In this document: piece after piece, positions 42,525 to 55,079 of the stretch
Numbering within the stretch: the stretch's first letter is position 1
Layout: every line of letters begins with the position of its first letter
Origin: Aradus depressus
Taxonomy: Eukaryota > Arthropoda > Insecta > Hemiptera > Aradidae
Length of the DNA: 64,000 nt
Assembly: GCA_963662175.1 (NCBI GenBank)
Contig: OY759215.1
Location: 16,915,079-16,979,078 of the forward strand
Reading direction: 5' to 3'
Position numbers and translations under genes: made by a program
Notes under the pieces: generated by a model
What the model was told of the DNA's origin: nothing
What the model saw: the letters and a program-made list of their open reading frames with translations, nothing else
Databases searched by the model: none

Positions 42525-43479
42525 AAAAAAGGAGTTTTTTAGTAAAGCTATAATTTCAAGAGTTGTTAATACCCCACTCTAAAAATATAGAATCCTATAG
42601 ATTTTTGAATGAGGAACCTATTTTTCACTGTAAAAAAAAAAAAAAGCGGCACCCAATTTTGTTATTTAAAATGGCTACAAAAGTATCTCAAAGGTCATAA
42701 AAGGTCAAAATGATACTTTTTTCAAGAGTAGTACCGTACGAGAAATTTGCTAAAAAAAATTTATTGAGTTTTTATTATTTTAGCTTTGTTTTCGCGCAAT
42801 AAAGAATTGAAAAACGCGATTTTTGCAGATATCACGTTCTTGGGTTAATTTTTAACTACTATACATTGGAACCATTAATTTCGAAAAATCTAAAATTTTA
42901 CACAAATACTCAGAAATACCTAATAAGGGAACTTTCTCACAAAGTTTGAAGAAAAAAAATTGTTTTTTCCATGACGCCTGAAATTGGCGTACATATATAT
43001 AGATACATATTATATATATCGAATAATGGTGTATTAATTAAGCCAATGGTAAGTCAAAGCCTTGACTATTGAATAGATCTTATAAAGAAATTCATGGGAA
43101 GATGACACAGAGTAGAAATTTTCAAAATGGACGCCCCCTCGGTGTTTCTTCGAAGAATGCTGTGAAGGCTGCTCAGCGCAGTTTAGACATATTTCTGTTA
43201 TATTAAGGCCAGAGGTCACTCACTAAGTATAAATCTTGCACTAATGATCCTGTACAGCTGTGAGATTTATCTCTAACGCAGAACTTAACAGAAAAAGTAC
43301 AGGTCTTTCAGAAATTTAGCTCCCCAAAAAATGTACAATAAATTTCCATAGAAAATCTTTCCAAGCAAGGTTTCAATATCAAGGCAACAGATTTTTAAAT
43401 ATGTTTTTATTATTGGTAGTTTTTTATTAATAAGGATTAAAACTAAAGAAAAATAAATATAATATATTATATGCTGTGT
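42525..43479. other. No supported gene
   Basis: A+T-rich, with poly-A runs at 42630-42644. Small minus ORFs at 43034-43219 and 43285-43494 are unassigned. Confidence 0.4.
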
Positions 43480-43738
43480 CCATGGAGGACACACGACTTT
43501 CTTACACCAACCATGTTTTTACAGATCACTCTCCCTTCTCCTTCTCAAATTTATTCATACTGACATAACTGAATATGAGGAAGCCACTCTCAGAATTATG
43601 TTGTACAATGGGATAACCGCTGATGCCAACACATTGTATCTTATACCCAGTAATGCCAGTCCGAATTGATTTTGATAGGTGGAGAGAAAATGGTACCTAT
43701 GTAAAAAAGTAGTTGGTATAAAAAAAATTCCGTTATGG
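43480..43738. mobile_element. MITE family C, copy 3
   Basis: Left ACTTTCTTACACCAACCATG TTTTTACAGATCACTCTC; right, reverse-complemented, CCATAACGGAATTTTTTTTA TACCAACTAC. The left terminus (CCATGGAGGACACACG) is more diverged than in the other copies. Confidence 0.75.
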
Positions 43739-44171
43739 CCACATTACTGTTTTCCCTTTTTTTTTTTGTCATAATTCATCCACATAACCGGAGCTTGGAT
43801 AATCGAGGTTTGACTTTACCCAAAACTCCAACATAATGCCCTACCTGAGAGAACTGCTTATAAATGAGAACATTGGACCCCACCAATGTTTGTCTTTTTA
43901 AATCCGTTCAGACATAATAGGTTTTCATTTCTGGTTTGGCCTGCTTGTGTTCTGTTAAGCCGAGTGACAGACACATGTGTAACTCAGACCCAGTCGCTCT
44001 CTAATTGATTAGATATTTTAGAAGAGATATACAACTGTCACCGTCTTCTTCACAAATTGGGATTTTTTCGGGAGGTTAGATAAACAGAAACTTGTTCAGT
44101 TGTACAGACAGGTTCGGTAAGGAAATTACATAATGATCATTGTTTTGTTTGTCGTAAGTACCTATGTACCT

Positions 44172-44432
44172 TCTCATGCCCGGGCTTTAATTATAAGGTC
44201 ATATCGTCTATTACCATTCTGGTTGACATGAGCTCAACTCTATTATGGGAGTCCTAAATTTTGCCTTTTTCAAAATTTTTATTCACCTAGTGTAGGGGTC
44301 TTTAACGAGTACCTGACATCGCAGAGGCTCGAGACTATCTCTTAATGTCCCATCCGAAGGACGGCGTGCTTAAGTTTATTTTATTTCCTAGATAAAATAA
44401 ACTACGGGCCTCGGCCGGGTTCAGCTCAGTAA
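44172..44432 (-). mobile_element. SINE-A, head truncated
   Basis: TCTCATGCCCGGGCTTTAAT, the body, then GGGCCTCGGCCGGGTTCAGC TCAGTAAGC: the B-box to anticodon part is collapsed and the head ends there. An internal deletion also removes the AGAGCGCTCTTTCGTC block near 44215. Confidence 0.87.
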
Positions 44433-44734
44433 GCTCTCAATTTCTTCTTCATTTGGTAATTTACACTTTATTGCAAGTGATTTAATAGTGTTTAGTTTTT
44501 CTGTTATTTCAGCCGTCAGATATAATATATGAAAAATAAAAATGAAATTTGATATGATTTTGATAACAAATTCTTTGAGAATTGAGAATTTTACTTTAAG
44601 CCGTAACAATGCACCTTCTCCTGATTCTTCGGCATATGCAAGAATATTGACAAATCAATCAAAAAGCTATGGCTTACTGTTTTTCCTTTGAAGTTGACAT
44701 GTCCGGACGTCGATGACAGTTACATCTGTCCAGG

Positions 44735-45260
44735 GCCGTGCAACGAGTATTGGCCGCCCGTGTGCAAATAACGATAACGCCCCCCCCCCCCTCCAAACAA
44801 TTAAAGGACCCGAATGTTTTTAAGTTTTTCCCCTTTACATTTTGAATAAGTTAATGATTTGTGATGGGGCATATTTTGTAGATGGGGTTGTAGATCCAAT
44901 ATCTTCACCATTTATGGTCGCCCTGTACTTTTTGAGTTGGTCATATCCGGGATTTTTTCTCAAAACTATAGTAAATTTCTCGATTAATAACAATAACATT
45001 TTCAAACTAACTTACAAATCAATTTTCTAATTACGACAAAATGTGCAATTTGGCTGAGTAAAAACCTAAAACATGCAATTTTGCCAACAAAAAAGTTAAA
45101 AAAACAAGCAAGCGAGAAAAAAAATGTAACTGCACGGAAATCCGGGCTCTAGTAACTGTCTCTCTTAGTGTATATTCATGGATTTTCAAAAAGTGAGACA
45201 AATTTATAGGAAATAAATTGTGAACGCTTTATCGGATATTAGCTAGAAAAAACTTTTCAA
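44735..45260 (-). mobile_element. hAT remnant related to 38373-38990
   Basis: Starts CAGGGCCGTGCAACGAGTAT TGGCCGCCC, a hAT-like terminus, with a C12 run (44780-44791). 44850-45250 aligns by eye with 38520-38950: TTTTTGAGTTGGTCATAT, CATTTTCAAACTAACTTACA, GGAAATCCGGGCTCTAGTAA, TGTATATTCATGGATTTTCA. A minus-strand trace of the transposase (YKICPIT) is visible near 44870; the plus ORF 44842-45030 is a shadow. Confidence 0.65.
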
Positions 45261-45825
45261 CATTTTACAATTTTAATTTATTCAAAGCATACTTGTAACT
45301 GTAAGTTTAAAGCATATTAACTTGCATGAATTTATTATTAAAGTATGTGGAAATGTATCCTATTAATTAACAGGGAAGCTGACAGGAGACAAGCTGTCAG
45401 CTGAATACATAAAATGTCGAACCGGTCTTTGACCATGATTTACTGGACGTGGCAAGCGAATGCTAAGTAAGCGGCATATCTAAGTACACAAGTTGCAGGG
45501 GACGACATGAACTTGTTGTACTTCTTGAGTGGCTTCCACCACACTTCAACTAGAGGGAACTACGTATCATGTGAAACCCGGTCTGAGTCTAACGGTTTGA
45601 TCCAGAGCTCAATCAAGTCATCGAATGGTTTTAATAACCTTTCATTTAGTGGACAATAAAATTTATATTAAACTTCCAAACTGGGTAGATTATAAATTTG
45701 CATAGGAATGGAATCAACTGGTCAGTGCAGTTGGAACTTGTCTTTTAGTCTGCCTCTTTGGATTTCTTGAATTCCAGAATTGCCAAGGTTTTAAATAGAA
45801 AAACAAATGAGTACATTGTGATTTA
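45261..45825. other. No supported gene
   Basis: Mixed sequence without repeats I can match, and no convincing ORF. Confidence 0.4.
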
Positions 45826-46190
45826 AAAAAAAAATAATAGAAATAATAATAATAAAATTACCACATTTCCTGTAGAAATTTTGTGTCTTCCACATAATTT
45901 TGATTTCTATAATAGTTTCCGAAAAAGGCCCATAAAAAAATATCGAAAGTTCAAGACGTGCAATTTTGAAGAAGAAAGTGCACGTATTTAAAAAAAATTT
46001 CAATTAACAAATTTTTCATTTGTATTTCTTCTAAATATAATAATGAAATGCCATCTTGTTTTTCTAAAGCAAAAATGTTCAATCTAATCCAAAGGTATAA
46101 ATTATCTTACTTGGTTCACAAGATCAATGAATAGCATAAAATATGAGAACAAATATTGGGTTTATTTAACACTACCTACATTATAAATTT
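45826..46190. repeat. Repeat family D, copy 1
   Basis: Collinear with 51225-51612: ATTACCACATTTCCTGTAGA, ATCGAAAGTTCAAGACGTGC AATTTT, AATTTCAATTAACAAATTTT, GAATAGCATAAAATATGAGA. About 365 bp, same orientation. No coding sequence that I recognise; type unknown. Confidence 0.85.
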
Positions 46191-46275
46191 AATAATAATA
46201 AAGTCTCTTTTCTTTTTTTTTATGTTTTTTTTTTTTTGACCACTCTTTTATTCAATCTTACATTGGCCATATATG

Positions 46276-46336
<61 letters not shown>

Positions 46337-46854
46337 AAGCACCTTTGTGCAACTACGTACTTCCACTGTTATATTTTCCACTTCTCTCACTCAGGCTCTT
46401 TAACCATAAAACATCTCTCTCCAGACTGTCTCTCTCTATTAGAACAGCTGATCGTCGCTATTTGTCTCCATTCATTGGTTGTTCACCATTCGTTTTAAAA
46501 CATAATGCGACTAGTCCATCTTTGTATATTTATTAACTAATTAATTTACTTCTCAACTCCTAACATCTGTTTTTGTACAAATAATAATAATTGATTCTGT
46601 ATTATATTAATATATTTAATGTCTGTAATTATTTACATCACAACATATTATTCACTCTGTCATTAAATCACCACACAGTCTAATGCGGTTGTGGGCATGT
46701 TAGAGTTGTGGTCAGCCCTAACTTACATAAACCTGTTGAATCTTCGGAACGTCTGGCATGAAAAAATTTAGTTTTACCTGTTGCAATTTCTATATTGAGA
46801 AACACAAACATATTGTGAAAATGTTTAATAAATAAATAAAACAAACTTATTTTA
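46191..46854. other. (TA)n and weak ORF
   Basis: (TA)n runs 46270-46330. The plus ORF 46345-46536 (LSIRTADRRYLSPFIGCSPF) lies before an AATAATAATAATTG tract and might be a LINE ending, but I cannot support that. Confidence 0.35.
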
Positions 46855-47830
46855 CTTCCCAGATATACGAAGGATAGGGAAGGTGATGTAATCGCTCGAA
46901 GATTCAATGCGGAATTTTCAAATAATGTTTTCCCTGATTCCAAAAATAAAAAAAAATAAACATTCTGTCTGTCGATAACTCTCGATAGAATGAATTTATC
47001 GACACGAAAGTTTATGTGTACCCAGAATCCTCTACGGACGACACCTATTGATTTTTAGGCAAAACGGCCGAAGTGAAAAGTGGGTTAGCGGGGAAGCTGG
47101 ACAAAAACTGTAATAACAGCCATTACAATAAATGTGTAACGAAATTTCATATTTTTATTCAAAGTCCTACAAGAATGACACCTATTAATTATTTTCAGCG
47201 GCATCAACTGAGGGAGAGAAGAGATCAGAGAAATCCTAATAACTAACGATGTACCTAATGAATGTATAGACATGAAATTTTAATATTTGAATTCAAAAAC
47301 CCTATAATGACGGCACCTATTGATATTCAGTCAAATCAACCGAACGAAAGGTTGTATTGACAAAACATTTACTGTGAGGATTCAGAAGCCACTATGTAAG
47401 TCAAATATTGAGTTTTAGCCCAAACATAGATTAATTCGTGCTATCTATTCAGTTAGTTATTATGACTCATGCCCGGGCTTCAACTATGAGGTCATATCGC
47501 CTACTACCAGAGCGCTCTTTCGTCATTGGTGGACATGAGCCCGACTCTACTGTGAGAGTCCTAAATTTTGCCCACCCTAAATTTTTATTCATCTAGGGTA
47601 GGGGTTTTTTAACAAGTACTTTAGCGAGTACAGGCTCGGGACCATCGCTTAACGTCCCATCCGAAGGACGGCGTGCTTAGTTTATTTTTCCTAGATAAAA
47701 TAAACTTAGGACCTCGGCCGGGTTTCGAACCCACGACTTTGAGCTCAGAAGGCAAGCACCCATACCACTGAGCTACCGGCGCCCTCAAAACAAACAAACC
47801 TGCTATCTATGCTACATATGCTAAGAATAT
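46855..47830 (+). mobile_element. Family B copy containing a SINE
   Basis: Left ACTTCCCAGATATACGAAGG ATAGGGAAGG; units to about 47438; then SINE-A; then GGTCATTCACCGATGACTTA (47835-47854 region) as the right end. TGCTATCTAT flanks the SINE, showing that it inserted into this copy. Confidence 0.7.
47449..47800 (-). mobile_element. SINE-A, full length, 10-bp target duplication
   Basis: TGCTATCTAT at 47439-47448 and 47801-47810. Between them is a full SINE: AGTTAGTTATTATGACTCAT ... GAGCTACCGGCGCCCTC, plus an extra AAAACAAACAAACC beyond the head that is probably target or 5'-end filler. Confidence 0.92.
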
Positions 47831-47854
47831 AGCCGGTCATTCACCGATGACTTA

Positions 47855-48640
47855 TATTTTTTATATATTTTGCGGTTGTATAGGTATATAAGCTATACTA
47901 TATATTGTTGAATATATACTATATTTAAGTTATTCCTTGCGATGTGGGTCCTCTTACCTGAGGCTGGACTCACACTTCCATTGTCCTCCTCGTCCTGCAA
48001 CTCCAACCGCAGCCTCGCCCGCATCACAACCACATTGATGTGTAGAACTTCTCTAGAAAAAAATAATAAAATAAATGTGCTTAAGAACAACTAGGTACAT
48101 CATTGTTCCATCAGAGTGCAGTGTCTTTCCCTATTTTCAAATTTTCTATATATCTTAGCAATTCGTCACACCAAACTTTCTGAGAAAATATTTTATTTGT
48201 TAAAAAATATTTATTTACAACAGGAATAATAATGTTGAATCTTGAACAATTTTTAACTCTACTAATTCGTATATAAGTGTTGGTCTGTAAGTCCTTTGGC
48301 ACTGAAGAGGTTGATGAAGTCATATAATATACTCTGAATATCCTCTTTCTTCATTTTTTACCTTCCAGTCGATCAAGCTGTCTCTCTTGCAAATTTATCT
48401 GACACAACTGTGGAGTATGGAATGCTGCTGATCCATTCTTTCAACAAATTCTACTAAAGTCTCTGATATTGTTTCTATTTCGTTGTTAAAGTCTCCTGAA
48501 TATTTTTTTTTTTTGTCAATGACAGAAGTAATGAAATGTTTCATTCATGAATAAAACATCTGAAAATTGGAATTTTCAATGTGCAGTTAAAGTTTCCAAG
48601 TGTAACCTACTTTTCTGTCACTTAACAGAATAATACAGGG
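47855..48640. other. No supported gene
   Basis: Minus ORFs 47893-48090 and 48111-48323 have no motif I recognise. Confidence 0.4.
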
Positions 48641-48890
48641 GTCATATCGCCTACTACCAGAGTGCACTTTCGTCGCTCTGAGGGACATGAGTCCGACTCT
48701 ACAGTGGCAGTCCTAAATTTTGCCTAGCTAGGTTACCATCGCACGAGCTCGGGACCATCGCTTAACGTCCCATCCGAAGTACGGTGTGTTCAAGGTCTTT
48801 TCAACCCGCAGATAAAAAACCTAAGGGCCTCGGCCGAGTTTCGAAACTGCGATCTTGAGCTGAGAAAGCAAGCACGCATATCGTCGCCCC
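48641..48890 (-). mobile_element. SINE-A, decayed
   Basis: GTCATATCGCCTACTACCAG to CCTCGGCCGAGTTTCGAAAC and AGCACGCATATCGTCGCCCC. The 3' end and part of the middle (AAATTTTTATTCACC) are missing. Confidence 0.82.
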
Positions 48891-49899
48891 GAACTGAGGA
48901 AAATAATATAATATATGATACAAATATTGTTTCAGAAGACTATTGCTTCGATTTTTGATTCACCATACTAATCGGATTATTTTAATTGTTTCAGCGTCAC
49001 TCTAAAGTGAAAGGGAAAATAAATATATTCAATGATTTTTTAATGCCCTCTGGTGGGGATACTTGATACCTCAAGGGATCTACGTTTAATAAAGATATTT
49101 AAATGAAGAGATCCCCAAAAGTGTCTATGGGTCTGGAAGAAGGTGTTAATAAAGACAGACCGTCTGGGAGAGTGACGTTCGCGTGACAGCTTGAAACGAA
49201 TATATTAGAGTCCTGTCATTTGGGAACCCTTCCATTATACCTACCGCAGCCGCAGCCGCTCTCTCAAAAAACTACCTTCTACACTCTTCTGTACCGATAC
49301 TCTTTTGTAACAGGTAACTTCTGAAAGTCTACCTGTTGTTCTTCGGAAAAAATATATTAAACATAAGTAGGAACTGTCTGAAGTCTCTTATGAAGTCCAC
49401 CGAGACCGGTCAGGGCTTACCGACACTGCGCCAACTAGTAGGTCCTCTGTATTTCTGGTAAGGTACACAATTTTTTTTAAGTTTTTTTAAAAAATAAACA
49501 ATTATTATTATCAAAGCATTATAATGCTTTTTTAATGGATTTTTATTACCAATATGACGATTGAAAAATGTATCGAAATCGTGAAACACTCATATATCCC
49601 TAAATGAAAAAATAAAATGTCGACTCCCCCCCCCCCCCCCCCCCCCCCCTGTCAACACCTAGTACAGGTTCTTCTTTCATATGAATATGATTTCTATATG
49701 TTAAAAAATTCTACAAAACTGTACTGCTTCACTAAAATGACCATTTTATTATTTTGGATAAGTCCTAGCCTTTTCACAAAAAGTCTTTATGTGTTAGTGA
49801 AGAATAACTTACAATATAATAACTATTTGGAAAGTAGGAGAACTTAGATTAAAACTAATACATACATACTTTAATAATAATTAATTTTTAAGTAAGCTT
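48891..49899. other. Unassigned, with a C24 tract at 49626-49649
   Basis: No repeat I can match. The ORF 49617-49847 begins in the C tract (poly-proline) and is an artefact. Confidence 0.45.
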
Positions 49900-50209
49900 T
49901 TATGACTCATGCCATCACCTACTACCAGAGTGCTCTTTCGTCACTCTGGTGGACATGAGCCCAACTCTACTATGGGAGTCCTAAATTTTGCCTACCCTAA
50001 ATTTTTATTCACCTAGGGTAGGGGTCTTTAACGAGTACCTGACATCGTACAGGCTCGGGACCATCGCTTAACGTCCCATCCGAAGAACGGCGTGCTTAAG
50101 TTTATTTAACCTCCCAAATAAAATAAACTAAGGTCCTCAGTCGGGTTACGAACCCACGTTCTTGAGCTCAGAAGTCAAGCACGCATACCACTGAGCTAGT
50201 GGCGCCCTC
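49900..50209 (-). mobile_element. SINE-A, near full length
   Basis: TTATGACTCATGCCATCACC (CCCGGGCTTTAACTACGAGG segment deleted) ... TGAGCTAGTGGCGCCCTC. Body otherwise intact. Confidence 0.92.
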
Positions 50210-51079
50210 AATTTATTTTTATATTTTCAAAAAAATAAAAAGATGAGAAGTTTGGTTATAAAAGTGGAACTGTTGTTTTTCATCTATTTTAATATGTTCA
50301 CTAAATGAACACAACTATTTTCAAATTAGTTTCCATGAATAAATAAAAAATGATTTGATACACGTTCAAGCAGTGGACATAGATCCGTGACTTTCTCAGG
50401 GTTCTACGCTAGCAAAAATATTTATAATACTAAACTTAGATATTCACTTAACTTACCGCCCGAAGTAAGCTGATATAGCGTTGAAGTTATTTTCAACATT
50501 CAGTACAACGTACATTTTTAGGTTGTTCACTTAATACCATCTGAATTCTATTCGCTTATATCCTAGCAATTGAAGTGTGTCCTTAAAAATACTTGACATT
50601 ATTTCTACATTGTTCATCAATTTAAACTTCTATTGTCCGAGGTAACTTAAGATAATTCCCTTTAAAATTTCTTCATTCCATCTGACATTATCTACAATCT
50701 GGTGTTTACAAAACTCAATAGCCATTGTTATATTAGCTGAACAAAAATTGTCAAGTCACCAATAACTTTTAATGATCCTAGTTCCCATTGATGATATATC
50801 AAAACAAACAATGATTATAACAGTTCTATAATTAGCTATAATGTTAAATAGAGTCTGGTCCTCTTCCATGTTGGTCAGAGGACAGAAACTGTGATGAAGA
50901 ACAGGTTTCCTTTAAATCGCTATCCGTTACTTCATCTGATCTGACTCAGAACAAGGAAGAATTCTTACGAGTTTTGAAGTTTACATTTAATAAAAAGTCG
51001 GTGAATTCTGGACAGTGAATTTCTTCAGCACGAAGATACGTTTTCTCTGTCTTTTCAAAACCAGTCGACTGTTTGTGCG
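50210..51079. other. No supported gene
   Basis: A+T-rich and featureless; no repeat recognised. Confidence 0.45.
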
Positions 51080-51205
51080 AAAAAGCAATAGTTACGTAAG
51101 GGCTTCTGATACTACACTAAATTTAGTGTCGATAGTCGGGTTGAGCTTCTCTCCTTTGTTCCAACCCTTCCCTTCGGCTGATGGAGCTGAAAACTAATAG
51201 GTTGT
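51080..51205 (-). mobile_element. Family B fragment, minus orientation
   Basis: TACGTAAGGGCTTCTGATAC, AAATTTAGTGTCGATA, CCCTTCGGCTGATGGAGCTG AAAACTAATAGG: reversed internal landmarks. It abuts repeat D copy 2. Confidence 0.55.
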
Positions 51206-51224
51206 TGATGATTAATAAAAATGT

Positions 51225-51612
51225 TAAATAAAATAATAATTCAAATAAATAAACATAATGGAAATAATAAATATTACCACATTGCCTGTGGAAATTGTAG
51301 CTGGTCTTCTACTAAATTTCGATTGTTACAGTAATTTCCGAAAAGGGCCCTAAAAATATCGAAAGTTCAAGACGTGCAATTTTAAAGAAAATGCACGTAT
51401 ATTGGAAAATTTCAATTAACAAATTTTTAATTTGGATTTCTTTTAAATATAATAATGAGATGCCAAATTGTTTTCCTTAAATTTGCAAAAATGTTAAATC
51501 TAATTCAAAGGTATAAATTAAATTATCTTACTAGGATCACAGGGAAATGAATAGCATAGAATAAGAGAACAAGTATTAGGTTTATTTAAATAAACCTACA
51601 TTATAAATGAAA
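51225..51612. repeat. Repeat family D, copy 2
   Basis: Matches 45826-46190 throughout, with small indels: ATTACCACATTGCCTGTGGA, ATCGAAAGTTCAAGACGTGC, AACCTACATTATAAATGAAA. The two copies end at the same motif. Confidence 0.85.
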
Positions 51613-52499
51613 TCAAAATATCAATATCAAATAACAAAATCAAATTACAATAAAAATCTTACAAACTAATTTCTACATCTACTTTAGTCTCTTAAGAGAG
51701 TTTAGATTAAATGTACCGAGCCAAGAGTAACTTGACAATAATGTCATCATTAACATCTTGTAAATAAAACTAATCATATGTAAATATAAAACATGTTTCT
51801 AATCAGAGTACAATTTTCTCCATTTGGATGACAATGTGAAGGGCAATGAACGCCATTTTAGTAAATAATTCTCATTAAGAAGTTTTTTGCTGTATGAAAG
51901 CTTATAGAGACTACTAAATAATGAAAAATAAGAGGCTCACTTTATTATTCTGGTCATAAATTTATCTATGGAAAACTTGTATATTAGCATACCAATATTA
52001 TACAAATAATTGAGGGATTTATAGCGTGTCGTATATCTTGTCGCATATAATTGGATTTTCTTTTCAATCAATCTAATAAATATTTACAGACTCTTACATT
52101 AAAAATGTAGTTTTTAAAATTGAATAAATAAAGAATGAAACTGATAATGTTAGAGAAAAACTTGAGACTCAAATGACAAGTTATGAGGTTCATATTGACC
52201 AGAAGAAGGGACGAGTAAGTATCCCGAAATATTGTCGAAAAAAGAAGAAAGAAGACACCTCTAGAAGAAATGCCGGAAAAAAATTACCAATTCAACATCC
52301 CAGAGAAGTTTAAGAAACACAGATTTTGTTTGCTCATAGATTGTAATTTACTATTGAAAATGGAAAATAAATATATACTTATTTAAAAGTGAAAATACAA
52401 AAATAAATGTATTTATATTTATACCTATAACAATTTAAAACGACATAACAATTGTCATTAGTAATTTTGATGTTGAGCAGTGACAAGTAGGTACGTGGC
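51613..52499. other. No supported gene
   Basis: A+T-rich. No match to other parts of the window noticed. Confidence 0.4.
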
Positions 52500-52860
52500 A
52501 GTATTGTGACCGAAGAGGAGTCCAGGCTAGTCCTGGAGCAGGTCCCGGGATGGATTTATGGGGAAGTTTGTGGATAATTGTTGAATAAGTGGATTGGAGT
52601 GATGATGCAGTTTTTTATCGTGAAAATTCTGATAACGTGACCTAATAACAGTGGGTACAAATGGGATACAATATGAAATTGGAAACGTAAAATGGCGCTT
52701 CGGCAATGTGGCATAGTATAAAGGTATGTAGTGGATGGCGTTGTATGTTTGATTTTTTGGATAATCCACAAATCTCGATACCGTCCAGATGGGTTTTAGT
52801 ATGGTGTTGTATATTTGAAGTTTGTTCTCAATAGATAATGCTGATCGTCGTCCGATGATT
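52500..52860 (-). pseudogene. Decayed Jockey-type RT fragment
   Basis: The minus strand reads RRSALSIENKLQIYNTILKP then IWT; after a frameshift EICGLSKKSNIQRHPL and EAPFYVSNFILYP; after another, RSRYQNFHDKKLHHHSNPLI then QQLSTNFP. The order IENKL-x-IYN-x-ILKPIWTYGIxLWG...SNIQ...NAPWYVSN...HxNPLxQxL is that of the Jockey RT C-terminus. Compared with 41959-42346 it has at least three frame breaks, so it is older. The ORFs of 80 and 71 aa here are pieces of it in separate frames. Confidence 0.7.
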
Positions 52861-54674
52861 GATTTCAGACATACAAATGTCTCTTAAAGTCTCTGTGTTT
52901 CAGTTTGATGGTATAAATTTGAAAAGTAAAAATTGTTGAGTTTTCTGAAGACAATTGGGAGATGTTAATTTCAGTCATAAAGACCAAATTGGAAGGGAGT
53001 TTACACCAGTAAATATTAAAAAAATTAGTATGTAATTATTAAATAAACCTAATTACTGCACTTTTTGTATATTCTCATTTCTTTGTCTGAGGGCCCCCAA
53101 AACTGTAGATCCGCCATTGGTTCCTACTCTAAATATGTTAGGTCCTCTAAAAATCATTTTACTAGTTAGTTCCCGAATTAGTCCTAGTTCAAATCTAATA
53201 TTACTATACTAAAGTACTTTGGCGGGGATTCATTGAGGACTTTTTTCAAAGGGCGTTTGTCGGTACAAAACATATGGCTGTTCTTGGAAGAGTACCCACT
53301 TAGCTTGGCCATGTACAATAAACAAAACTCCAGAGACTATCAAGTGCCGTCCGGGTCTGTCTCCGCTTCTAGCCACATTCCATCATGATAGTCTGCCATT
53401 ATTTGGCTGAAAAATACCTGGATACAGAATTTATAGAATTTAATATTTGGTGCATTATAGATTTTCTTCAAAACTTTCTATGTAGGATTGAAATAGTCTG
53501 CCATTATTTTGCTGAAAAATACCTGGATACAGAATATATGAAATTTAATATTTGCCGCAGTTTCCCGACGACTTTCATCAACCCTTTACTAAACTATATC
53601 GTTAAGATTCTACCTAAATAAGAAACTTAAAAATCTTAAAAAGTAAAAGTCTGTCTTCAAATTAGACATGAAATCAATCATTATATTCATAAAATATGTT
53701 GTCGTATTAAATCTCAATCCACGATCTCTTTTATTAAGATGGTTATAGTCATCTTCCTTTCTTTTCTTTTTCATTCTCTCTGTCCTTTTGATATTAGAAA
53801 TTTTTCGTGTTTTTTCTTGAGATACGGTAAAACATTATTTAAGTCCTCACACAAAACTATGATTTTGATATTTCCTGAAAAATTTGATTAATATATGTTT
53901 AAGACACCCTCGATTATTCCTCAAAATACCTATGTCACAAAATTCTATTTATGGTTCATCATTTTTAAATAGCCAAAAGCCTTTACTAAACATTATATCT
54001 GTTCCATTCTGCTATAGTCCTGCGTAAATCAGTCCTTAAGTATCTTCAGCTAAGGGAAGTAACCGGACATATTCGTATTTTTCTCGAGCCACATTTAGAC
54101 TCCTCATTAAAAAGCGGTCAATGTGATTACGTGTATTCCTTAATTTCATTTCAAAATCGTTGCCCCGGGAGGAGCTTTGGATATTGTACTTACTTTTTTC
54201 TGTTTTCTGTTCCAGGAAAGTGTATACCAATCCTTCCAGAGAGACTATTACATTATAATATTCACATTAAGGTGAGCAATTTTATTTTATTATTTTTCTC
54301 CTTTATATAAAAATATTAATTAACAGGGAAATGACGACATTGCACGCAACACTCCAAGATATATTTTGTGAGAGAACACCCAGATTCCAGAACCAAATAG
54401 AATTTCTGAAATATATATTCTTGCATAGTTATATAAGAAGAGTTAGAAGACGTTAGGGGATGGTTTACAGAAGGACTGGCAGTGCGATGGGAAGACCTCT
54501 GGAGTCTTGCTATGCGATCAGACAACACTCCCTAGGCTGGCTGGTTGTCCAACCTGCTAATTACTGTCTCCTACCAACCATCCATGGACATTCCTAGACT
54601 GCTACCACTGGAAAGTGTCCGACTCTTCCCACCATAATTTTCCAGTCGTCACCGCTAATCCTGTATCGGAAACA
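52861..54674. other. Mostly unassigned; hAT-like end and a short direct repeat
   Basis: 53088-53121 (GGGCCCCCAAAACTGTAGAT CCGCCATTGG) is a hAT-like terminus in reverse (CCAATGGCGGATC...GGGGGCCC) with no partner found. 53390-53453 and 53494-53556 are two copies of one 63-bp sequence (GTCTGCCATTATTTGGCTGA) 104 bp apart; the ORF 53385-53621 spans both. The rest is featureless. Confidence 0.4.
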
Positions 54675-54923
54675 GGGCGCCCGTATGCATATTTTCTTAC
54701 TAAGCTGAAGATCGCATTCAAAACCCGTAGTTTACTTTATCTGGGAAATAAAATTAACTTAAACAATTAAAGATCCCTCCTAGGTGAATAAAAATTTAGG
54801 GTAGGCAAAATTTAGGACTCCCACAGTAGAGTCGGGCTCATGTCCCCCACAGTGACGAAAGAGCGCTCTGATAGTAGGCGATATGACCTCGAAGTTAAAG
54901 CCCGGGCATGAGTCATAACTAAC
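54675..54923 (+). mobile_element. SINE-A with decayed head
   Basis: GGGCGCCCGTATGCATATTT, B-box lost (GCATTCAAAACCCG), the AGCACGCCGTCC...GTACTCG segment deleted, 3' part intact to GCATGAGTCATAACTAAC. The ORF 54780-55043 is a shadow of it. Confidence 0.87.
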
Positions 54924-55079
54924 GGATCCTTGTTTTAACATTAATGTCTGCCGTTTCCCGCCCTTAAAATTCATTCCCTCTTCTGTCAGCCAGTAATAAC
55001 TTCTAGTGATGATTTTTATAAAATTTGGTTTAATTGTATTCAATTTTTTCTTGTTTCGTTTTGTGTAATGTCATATTTT

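Noticed and set aside
53385..53621. 78-aa ORF as a two-domain protein
   Set aside because: Its internal similarity comes from a 63-bp DNA duplication. No wider coding evidence.
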